Assembly: GCA_002382805.1 (NCBI GenBank)
Contig: DGAD01000054.1
Span: 104,995 to 168,994, forward strand
DNA: 64,000 nt
From: Clostridiales bacterium UBA4039
GTDB lineage: Bacteria > Bacillota > Clostridia > Lachnospirales > Vallitaleaceae
Direction: 5' to 3'
The notes under the pieces are model-generated. The model was given only the letters and a program-made list of their open reading frames with translations, made no database searches and was not told where the DNA came from. Positions 57,868 through 64,000 of this stretch are shown here, one piece after another; position 1 is the first letter of the stretch; each line of letters starts with the position of its first letter. A program made the translations under genes and the position numbers.

Positions 57868-58404
57868 ATGGCTGGATACAGAAAGCTTGGAAGAACTTCA
57901 TCTCAAAGAAAAGCATTGCTTCGTAACCAAGTAACGAATTTAATCTACAATGGTAAGATTAAAACAACGGATGCAAAAGCAAAAGAAGTTCGTAAAATTG
58001 CAGAAAAGCTTATTACATTAGCGATTAAAGAAAAAGACAATTATACAGAAGTTACAGTAACACAAAAAGTTCCAAAGAAAACGGCGGACGGAAAACGTGT
58101 TAAAGAGGTAGTTGACGGTAAAAAAGTAACTCAATTTGAAGAGATTGAGAAAACAATTAAGAAGGATAATGCTTCAAGATTGAATGCTCGTCGTACAATG
58201 CTTAGCATACTCTACCCTGTAACAGAAGTTCCTGAAACAAATGCAGGACGTAAGAAAAACACTAAAGAAGTGAGTCTTGTTGACAAATTGTTCGACGACA
58301 TCGCTCCTAAGTACACAGATCGTAACGGTGGATACACACGTATCATCAAGATCGGTCCTCGTAAAGGCGACGCAGCTGAAGAAGTTATTCTTGAGTTGGT
58401 ATAA
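57868..58404 (+). CDS. rplQ: Ribosomal protein L17 with a long internal insertion
   Basis: At 178 residues it is about 58 longer than the Bacillus protein. Conserved parts are [20 protein letters not shown], the NARRTML helix at 106-112, and the C-terminal [19 protein letters not shown]. The extra sequence lies at about residues 52-104, between LITLAI and LNARR; it is Lys/Glu/Val-rich and looks like a beta hairpin or two ([20 protein letters not shown]). L17 sits near the tunnel exit. A terminator follows. Confidence 0.96.
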   Translation: MAGYRKLGRTSSQRKALLRNQVTNLIYNGKIKTTDAKAKEVRKIAEKLITLAIKEKDNYTEVTVTQKVPKKTADGKRVKEVVDGKKVTQFEEIEKTIKKDNASRLNARRTMLSILYPVTEVPETNAGRKKNTKEVSLVDKLFDDIAPKYTDRNGGYTRIIKIGPRKGDAAEEVILELV

Positions 58405-58414
58405 ATAAGCTTAC

Positions 58415-58447
58415 AAAAAGCTGCTTGTGAATACAAGTGGCTTTTTT
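58415..58447 (+). terminator. Intrinsic terminator after rplQ
   Basis: AAAGC/GCTTT outside and CTTGT/ACAAG inside, separated by a TG/TG internal loop, with loop GAAT and a T-run at 58442-58447. Confidence 0.85.
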
Positions 58448-58448
58448 G

Positions 58449-58477
58449 TTGCATTTTTTGTTTTTTATGTGTATAGT
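58449..58477 (+). promoter_or_regulatory. Promoter of the ecf-truA operon
   Basis: TTGCAT at 58449-58454, a 17-base spacer and TATAGT at 58472-58477, starting just after the rplQ terminator. Confidence 0.6.
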
Positions 58478-58511
58478 AAGAGTGATATTTTACGAAAGAT
58501 TGGGTGAACTT

Positions 58512-59369
58512 ATGTTTATTAAATCGAAACAAGTTAGTTATGATTATAATGTCCATAATGATGTGGGCGATATAGAAACGACATATAGAGCTTTATCTTC
58601 CATTGATTTGGAAATCAAAAAAGGGGATTTTATTGTAATTTTGGGACACAATGGTTCTGGAAAATCCACTTTTGCAAAGCATTTGAATGCATTACTATTA
58701 CCAACAGAGGGAACACTATATGTGAACGATATTGATACCACGGATGCCGAGCGTATTTGGGAACTTAGAAAAAGTGCAGGAATGGTTTTTCAAAATCCTG
58801 ATAACCAAATGATTGCAACCATCGTTGAGGAAGAAGTCGCTTTTGGTCCGGAAAATTTAGGGATTGCCTCAGAGGAAATAGTTTTTCGAGTAGATCAGGC
58901 ATTGAGTACCGTTGACATGAAAGAATATGCTATGCATTCACCGAATAAGCTATCAGGAGGACAAAAGCAACGTATTGCTATTGCAGGCGTTGTTGCGATG
59001 CACCCGGAGTGCATTATCTTAGACGAGCCAACAGCGATGTTGGACCCTTCAGGACGAAAAGAAGTGGTGGATACGATCAAGTATCTGAACCAATCGGAAA
59101 ATATGACCATTATTTTAATTACCCATTATATGGAAGAGGCTATTGATGCAGACTATATCTATGTCATGGAAGAAGGGAAAATAGCGTGTCAAGGCAAACC
59201 TAAGGAGATTTTTTCAGATGTAGAAGCAATGAAGAAGATGCATTTAGATGTGCCACAAACAGTTGAACTTGCATATATGCTGCAACAAGAAGGGGTGGAG
59301 ATTCCCTTAGATATATTAAATGTAGAGGAGATGGTGGAAACGTTATGGCAATTGAAATCAAAGAATTAA
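58512..59369 (+). CDS. ecfA1: Energy-coupling factor transporter ATPase EcfA1
   Basis: ATG 58512 follows GGGTGA; in-frame codons further upstream overlap the promoter. The 285-residue ATPase has Walker [10 protein letters not shown], the Q-loop [15 protein letters not shown], signature LSGGQKQR and Walker [13 protein letters not shown]. With EcfA2 and EcfT it powers several vitamin-binding S components. No S component is encoded nearby, as expected for a shared (group II) ECF module. It overlaps the next gene by 25 bp. Confidence 0.96.
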   Translation: MFIKSKQVSYDYNVHNDVGDIETTYRALSSIDLEIKKGDFIVILGHNGSGKSTFAKHLNALLLPTEGTLYVNDIDTTDAERIWELRKSAGMVFQNPDNQMIATIVEEEVAFGPENLGIASEEIVFRVDQALSTVDMKEYAMHSPNKLSGGQKQRIAIAGVVAMHPECIILDEPTAMLDPSGRKEVVDTIKYLNQSENMTIILITHYMEEAIDADYIYVMEEGKIACQGKPKEIFSDVEAMKKMHLDVPQTVELAYMLQQEGVEIPLDILNVEEMVETLWQLKSKN

Positions 59370-60199
59370 GTTACATCTACTCTCAAGGGACCCCTTATGA
59401 AAAGCATGCTCTAAATGGCGTTAATTTAACCATAGAACAAGGAGAGTTTATTGGACTTATCGGACATACAGGCTCAGGTAAATCGACGCTTATACAGCAT
59501 TTAAACGCCCTGCTTAAGCCAACCTCAGGGAGTGTTGTGATAGATGGTCTTTCACTTTTTGAGGAAAAAACATCTAAAAAAGCAATTCGACAACAGGTTG
59601 GGCTGGTATTTCAGTATCCGGAGCATCAGTTATTTGAATTGACAGTGTATAAAGATGTAGCCTTTGGACCTAAGAATATGGGACTTGAAGATGATGAGAT
59701 TCACGAAAGAGTTATAGAAGCACTCAAAAAAGTTGGACTTGAAGAAGAAATTTATGAAAAATCTCCTTTTGAATTATCAGGTGGACAAAAACGCCGTGTA
59801 GCTATTGCAGGAGTATTAGCTATGAAACCGCACATATTGATTCTAGACGAGCCAACAGCCGGTCTTGATCCTTATGGACGAGATGAGATCCTTAATGAGA
59901 TTAAGCGTATGCATTTACAAGAAAACATGACCATTATTCTTGTATCCCACAGTATGGAAGATATAGCGAATTATGTTGAGCGTATTATTGTTATGGATGG
60001 GGGTAGCGTTATCTTACAAGGCGATAAATATACGGTATTTAAAGAAGTTGAGTTACTTGAACGTATAGGTCTTGGGGTTCCGCAAGTCGCAAAGATATGC
60101 AATGAATTAGCAAAGAAAGGGTTTGTATTTGACCAGACAATAACGACACTAGATGAGGCAGTTAAAGCACTCAAACCTCAACTAGTCAAAAAACAATAG
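59345..60199 (+). CDS. ecfA2: Energy-coupling factor transporter ATPase EcfA2
   Basis: A 284-residue ABC ATPase: [49 protein letters not shown] and [15 protein letters not shown]. It forms a heterodimer with EcfA1. Start is inside the ecfA1 gene behind GAGGAG, giving a 25-bp overlap. It is directly followed by ecfT. Confidence 0.96.
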   Translation: MAIEIKELSYIYSQGTPYEKHALNGVNLTIEQGEFIGLIGHTGSGKSTLIQHLNALLKPTSGSVVIDGLSLFEEKTSKKAIRQQVGLVFQYPEHQLFELTVYKDVAFGPKNMGLEDDEIHERVIEALKKVGLEEEIYEKSPFELSGGQKRRVAIAGVLAMKPHILILDEPTAGLDPYGRDEILNEIKRMHLQENMTIILVSHSMEDIANYVERIIVMDGGSVILQGDKYTVFKEVELLERIGLGVPQVAKICNELAKKGFVFDQTITTLDEAVKALKPQLVKKQ

Positions 60200-60207
60200 G
60201 TGAAGAT

Positions 60208-61008
60208 ATGATAAGAGATATAACAATAGGACAATATTATCCCATAGAATCAAAAATTCATACATTAGACCCAAGAACCAAACTTGCAATGACCTTTGGA
60301 TTTATTATTTCCTTATTTTTTGGAACGAATTTACTCATCTATTTAATTGCGGCAACAACCCTTGCAATTGTGATAAAAGTAAGTAAAGTTCCCTTTAAGT
60401 ATATGGTTAAAGGGTTAAAATCCATTATGATTTTAATTGTGTTTACGGTGATTATCAATATTTTTATGACCCAAGGCGATCCGATTTTCACATGGCGCTT
60501 TTTAACGATAACACGCGAAGGACTTGTGTTGGCTTTTTCTATGGCAGTACGTTTGATTTTGCTGATTATCGGATCATCAATTTTGACATTGACAACATCC
60601 CCTATTGATTTGACAGATGCAATTGAACGTCTTTTAAAGCCGTTTGAACGTATTCGGGTTCCGGCCCATGAGATTGCCATGATGATGACCATTGCACTAC
60701 GTTTTATACCAATCTTACTTGAAGAGACAGATAAAATTATGAAAGCGCAAATGGCCAGAGGTGCAGACTTTGAAACAGGAGGACTAATAAAAAAAGCAAA
60801 AAGCTTGGTTCCCCTGTTAGTTCCGCTGTTTATCTCGGCTTTTCGCCGGGCAGATGAACTTGCATTAGCCATGGAAGCGAGATGTTATCGAGGCGGCAAA
60901 GGACGTACACGTATGAAATCCTTAGCATATCATCGACAAGATGCGATTATGTACGGCTTGATTATTGGGTATTTGATAATTATGGTTGGAATAGGGATTG
61001 TTTTATGA
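60208..61008 (+). CDS. ecfT: Energy-coupling factor transporter transmembrane protein EcfT
   Basis: The 266-residue membrane protein has about five or six helices and the two coupling motifs: MARGADFETGG and EARCYRGGKGR near the C-terminal half. It links the ATPases to S components. The second motif is ARC rather than the usual ARG, a small oddity. Its stop overlaps truA (ATGA). Confidence 0.95.
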   Translation: MIRDITIGQYYPIESKIHTLDPRTKLAMTFGFIISLFFGTNLLIYLIAATTLAIVIKVSKVPFKYMVKGLKSIMILIVFTVIINIFMTQGDPIFTWRFLTITREGLVLAFSMAVRLILLIIGSSILTLTTSPIDLTDAIERLLKPFERIRVPAHEIAMMMTIALRFIPILLEETDKIMKAQMARGADFETGGLIKKAKSLVPLLVPLFISAFRRADELALAMEARCYRGGKGRTRMKSLAYHRQDAIMYGLIIGYLIIMVGIGIVL

Positions 61009-61754
61009 GTGAGCAAAAGTATTACAAATTAACCATAGCTTATGAAGGGACAAATTACTGTGGATGGCAGTTGCAAAAAAACAGTGTATCGATCCACGAA
61101 GTCTTAATGAAAGCAGGTCGAGCATTTTTACCCGATGATTTTTCTATCACAGGAGGAAGTCGGACGGATTCAGGTGTTCATGCATTGGGATATGTGGCTT
61201 TGCTTAAGACGACCTATGATAAGCAAGCATATAGAATTTGCCGTGCATTTAATGCATACTTACCCAAAGATGTTGTTGTCTATGAAAGCCAAGAAGTAAC
61301 AAAAGATTTTCATCCAAGATATAGCGCCAAAGGAAAGCACTATCGCTATACGATATATAATGATGAATATGCACTTCCTCAATATATGCATTACTCATAT
61401 TACTATCATGCCAGAGAACTTGATGTGCAGAAAATGCAAGAAGCGGCCCAATGGCTTGTTGGTAAACACGATTTTATGGCTTACAGTTCAAAAAAAACAT
61501 CTGTCGAAGATACTGTGCGCACTTTATATGGATGTTGCGTCACGCGAGAGCATAAATATATTCATATCGATGTCAAAGGTGACGGTTTCTTATATAACAT
61601 GGTAAGAATTATTGCAGGAATGCTTATTGAAGTGGGACGAGGCAAAATAGAACCGATAACAATCAAAAAAATATTGGAAGAGAAAGATAGGATGAAGGCA
61701 ACAAAAACAGCGCCTGCCAATGGGTTGACGCTTATGGAAATATACTATAGTTAG
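61005..61754 (+). CDS. truA: tRNA pseudouridine(38-40) synthase TruA
   Basis: ATG 61005 overlaps the ecfT stop by 4 bp and gives YKLTIAYEGTNYCGWQLQKN; an upstream in-frame reading inside ecfT is not credible. The 249 residues include the catalytic aspartate in GGSRTDSGVHALG and FLYNMVRIIAGMLIEVGRG near the end. TruA modifies the anticodon arm of many tRNAs. The ecfT-truA linkage is typical of Firmicutes. Confidence 0.97.
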   Translation: MSEQKYYKLTIAYEGTNYCGWQLQKNSVSIHEVLMKAGRAFLPDDFSITGGSRTDSGVHALGYVALLKTTYDKQAYRICRAFNAYLPKDVVVYESQEVTKDFHPRYSAKGKHYRYTIYNDEYALPQYMHYSYYYHARELDVQKMQEAAQWLVGKHDFMAYSSKKTSVEDTVRTLYGCCVTREHKYIHIDVKGDGFLYNMVRIIAGMLIEVGRGKIEPITIKKILEEKDRMKATKTAPANGLTLMEIYYS

Positions 61755-61766
61755 GAGAATAAAGAC

Positions 61767-62879
61767 ATGCATAAGAGGCTAATAATTTTTGTGATACTAT
61801 GTTTAAGTTTTTTTAATATTGCTTTGCAAGCGCAGAGTGAATATCAAAAGCCAACTTTATATAAAGGGGAAATTATTGAAATAATATCCGAGGAAGACAG
61901 TAGCATTCAAACATCAGGTGGAGAGTATTATCGACGGACCCAATTGTTAAAGGTTGAGTTGTTAGATAAAGAAAAAAAGGGCGAGATTATCGAGATTAAG
62001 AATAATATCGATGAAATTATGGCTTATACTCTTGAGGTAGAAAAAGGCGATGATATTTATGTGTTTTTTGAATATGACGAAGAAGGCAATGAATTGGCAG
62101 CGCATATTCATGAATTTCGCCGCGATAAGGATATCTATGTATTAGCAGGGGTTTTTGTTATACTAATGATTATTGTTGGTGGCATAAAAGGTATAAAAAG
62201 TTTGATAACACTAGGATTAACAGTTGTAGGTATATATTATCTACTCAATGGCATTGTATCTGGAGGAAACCCTATTTTCCTTTCGATTGTTGTTAGCCTA
62301 GTTTTAACTATTATGACAATGTTTTTAGTGGCAGGATTTAATTTGAAAGCTATATCAGCCATTATCGGGACCATAGGCGGTGTTATTATTGCCGGACTTA
62401 TTGCGTTATTAGTAAGTAACACGTCGAATTTGACAGGCCTTGGAACACAAGAAGCTCAAATGCTTGTCTATAGTGATCATCCGGTGGCTTTTAATATTCA
62501 TGGGATTCTCTTTGCCAGTATTTTGTTAGGAACCCTTGGCGCGGTCATGGATGTCTGTATGTCGATTGCCTCAGCCATCAACGAGGTGACGGAAGCCAAT
62601 CCTTTGATGAGCGCCATGGATTTGTTTAAATCCGGAATGAATATTGGGCGAGATGTTATGGGAACGATGGTAAATACCTTGATATTAGCCTATGTTGGAA
62701 CATCGGTCTTTTTGATTTTGATTTTTATGGTCAATGATATCAGTTATGTAGATATCATTAATATGGACTTAGTAGCCACCGAAGTTGTACGAGCTGTTTC
62801 GGGAACGATTGGATTAATCTGTGCTATTCCGCTAACTGCTTTTGTTTCATCAACCTTGGAAAAAAAGGTATTAAATTAG
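61767..62879 (+). CDS. YibE/F-like membrane protein
   Basis: The 370-residue protein has an N-terminal signal-like helix (LIIFVILCLSFFNIALQAQ), an extracytoplasmic beta-rich domain to about residue 120, then about seven hydrophobic helices with DVCMSIASAINEVTEANPLM between them and GRDVMGTMVNTLILAYVGTS later. These are hallmarks of the YibE/F family. The function of the family is not established. It ends the ecf-truA unit. Confidence 0.88.
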   Translation: MHKRLIIFVILCLSFFNIALQAQSEYQKPTLYKGEIIEIISEEDSSIQTSGGEYYRRTQLLKVELLDKEKKGEIIEIKNNIDEIMAYTLEVEKGDDIYVFFEYDEEGNELAAHIHEFRRDKDIYVLAGVFVILMIIVGGIKGIKSLITLGLTVVGIYYLLNGIVSGGNPIFLSIVVSLVLTIMTMFLVAGFNLKAISAIIGTIGGVIIAGLIALLVSNTSNLTGLGTQEAQMLVYSDHPVAFNIHGILFASILLGTLGAVMDVCMSIASAINEVTEANPLMSAMDLFKSGMNIGRDVMGTMVNTLILAYVGTSVFLILIFMVNDISYVDIINMDLVATEVVRAVSGTIGLICAIPLTAFVSSTLEKKVLN

Positions 62880-62889
62880 AAAAAAACAT

Positions 62890-62918
62890 TTGACACACAC
62901 GGATAGATGTACTATAAT
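62890..62918 (+). promoter_or_regulatory. Consensus promoter of rplM-rpsI
   Basis: TTGACA at 62890-62895, exactly 17 bases, and TATAAT at 62913-62918: a perfect SigA consensus. Confidence 0.9.
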
Positions 62919-62924
62919 ATGGAA

Positions 62925-62998
62925 GCGTGAGTTTACTAATAAAATCCAAAGCCCCGGATTTTATAACATAGATTCTATAGTTTGATAATTTAAGGAGG
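62925..62998 (+). ncRNA. L13 leader-like RNA
   Basis: TAAAATCC (62940-62947) pairs with GGATTTTA (62956-62963) across AAAGCCCC, close to the expected transcript start and just before the rplM ribosome site. Firmicutes have an L13 leader at this position; family membership is inferred from place and a simple hairpin only. Confidence 0.45.
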
Positions 62999-63005
62999 AA
63001 ATTCC

Positions 63006-63440
63006 ATGAAAACATTCATGCCAAATGCTGAAACAGTTGAAAGAAAATGGTATGTTGTCGACGCTGAAGGCCAAACTCTTGGACGTTTAGCTTCAGAAAT
63101 AGCAAAAGTATTAACGGGTAAAAACAAACCGATTTATACACCACACGTGGACACAGGCGATTTCGTAATCGTAATTAATGCAGATAAAGTAGTACTTACT
63201 GGTAAAAAACTTGATCAAAAACTTTACAGATGGCATACAGGACATCCAGGTGGTCTTCGTGAAGTGAAGTATCGCGACATGATGAACAAAAAACCTGAAG
63301 AAGTTGTTATGCACGCTGTAAAAGGAATGTTACCTAAAAATACACTTGGACGTAAGATGTTAACAAAATTACGTGTATACAAAGGTACAGACCACAAACA
63401 TGAAGCTCAAAAACCAGAAGTTCTTACATTCAATAATTAA
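63006..63440 (+). CDS. rplM: Ribosomal protein L13
   Basis: The 144-residue protein has [39 protein letters not shown] and [21 protein letters not shown]13 joins early in large-subunit assembly. AAGGAGG at 62992-62998 precedes the ATG. Confidence 0.98.
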   Translation: MKTFMPNAETVERKWYVVDAEGQTLGRLASEIAKVLTGKNKPIYTPHVDTGDFVIVINADKVVLTGKKLDQKLYRWHTGHPGGLREVKYRDMMNKKPEEVVMHAVKGMLPKNTLGRKMLTKLRVYKGTDHKHEAQKPEVLTFNN

Positions 63441-63465
63441 TTAGGATTCGGAAGGAGGAAAAATC

Positions 63466-63858
63466 GTGGCACAAGTTAAATATTATGGTACAGGCCGTAG
63501 AAAAAGTAGTGTAGCTAGAGTATATTTAGTACCTGGAAATGGTAATATTACAGTAAATAAAAGAGACCTTGATGAATTTTTCGGTCTTGAAACATTAAAA
63601 GTAATCGTAAAACAACCCCTTGTACTTACAGATACATTATCAAAATTCGATGTATTAGTTACAGTTAAAGGTGGCGGATATACAGGTCAAGCAGGTGCAA
63701 TCCGACACGGTATTGCAAGAGCTTTACTTGAAGCAGATATCGAATTGCGTCCAGCCCTTAAAAAAGCAGGGTACTTAACACGTGACCCTCGTATGAAAGA
63801 ACGTAAAAAATACGGACTTAAAGGCGCGCGTCGTGCACCTCAGTTCTCAAAAAGATAA
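63466..63858 (+). CDS. rpsI: Ribosomal protein S9
   Basis: GTG start behind GGAAGGAGG. The 130-residue protein reads [19 protein letters not shown] and ends with the tail [19 protein letters not shown] plus SKR, which reaches the P-site tRNA. It is co-transcribed with rplM, 25 bp after it. Confidence 0.98.
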   Translation: MAQVKYYGTGRRKSSVARVYLVPGNGNITVNKRDLDEFFGLETLKVIVKQPLVLTDTLSKFDVLVTVKGGGYTGQAGAIRHGIARALLEADIELRPALKKAGYLTRDPRMKERKKYGLKGARRAPQFSKR

Positions 63859-63887
63859 TCAGTTTTTTACGCATGTTTTGCTTAATC

Positions 63888-63922
63888 AAAGCCTTGAAAT
63901 AATATATTTCAAGGCTTTTTTT
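63888..63922 (+). terminator. Intrinsic terminator after rpsI
   Basis: AAAGCCTTGAAAT pairs with ATTTCAAGGCTTT around AATAT, with a T-run at 63916-63922. The remaining 78 bases hold nothing identified. Confidence 0.93.
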
Positions 63923-64000
63923 GCTTACGCTGTTTGAAGTGATGGTGATTTTGTGATATTCTGTTAAAGGGCGAGCTGGTTTTTTTTTGGCTCTTTGTCA

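Noticed and set aside
60339-60872. Minus-strand 177-residue open frame opposite ecfT
   Set aside because: Its hydrophobic and basic pattern mirrors ecfT; no independent support.
63923-64000. Start of a further gene at the right edge
   Set aside because: No open frame with a ribosome site can be supported in the last 78 bases.

Overview
The window looks like the chromosome of a flagellated, low-GC Gram-positive bacterium, most likely a clostridium. The evidence is AT-rich coding sequence, strong AGGAGG-type ribosome binding sites, many GTG/TTG starts, SigA-type promoters with 17-bp spacers, zinc-ribbon L33/L36/S14, a Firmicute-order ribosomal superoperon with ecfA-ecfA-ecfT-truA behind rplQ, and an L7Ae-like gene in front of rpsL. 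An L17 with a ~50-residue insertion and a cysteine-containing S4 fit a clostridial lineage. I cannot name the species. Every gene I can support is on the + strand.

Region 1 (1-20196) is a surface-glycan decoration cluster of 14 genes rich in domain fusions. It holds a metallophosphoesterase-GDPD fusion (cut by the left edge), a TagD-like cytidylyltransferase fused to a Gfo/Idh oxidoreductase, LicD, a LicC/PntC-like nucleotidyltransferase fused to a CobD-like PLP enzyme, GNAT, FkbH and an acyl carrier protein. It continues with four glycosyltransferases and a DUF4422 glycosyltransferase, a sugar isomerase-like protein, a TagB/TagF-like glycerophosphotransferase with a propeller-like tail, and a four-part protein ending in a second cytidylyltransferase. 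Six of these proteins share the same Rossmann-like accessory domain. The parts suggest CDP-activated small alcohols or amino alcohols, and possibly an ACP-bound C3 acyl group, being placed on a glycan.

Region 2 (20201-23095) is flaG-fliD-fliS and a FlgN-like chaperone gene behind a candidate sigma-28 promoter. This makes flagellin the most likely acceptor of the region 1 glycan, an inference from position.

Region 3 (23111-39347) is rpmG-secE-nusG-rplK-rplA, rplJ-rplL behind an L10 leader, rpoB-rpoC, then an L7Ae-like gene-rpsL-rpsG-fusA and tuf. A 133-nt imperfect hairpin of unknown role lies between rpoC and the str operon.

Region 4 (39348-41954) interrupts the superoperon with a galactose-binding-like protein of unknown role and a chemotaxis receptor.

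Region 5 (41955-58447) is the S10-spc-alpha operon set, from rpsJ to rplQ, with secY, adk, map, a KOW protein, infA and rpmJ inside. Its S10 promoter sits in a 30-bp tandem repeat. Its alpha-operon promoter has a 24-bp inverted repeat centred exactly on the -10 box, followed by a ~280-nt structured leader.

Region 6 (58449-63922) is the ECF transporter module, truA, a YibE/F-like membrane protein, and rplM-rpsI with a consensus promoter, an L13 leader-like hairpin and a strong terminator. The last ~80 bases hold nothing I can identify. No tRNA, rRNA, insertion sequence, CRISPR array or prophage was seen.
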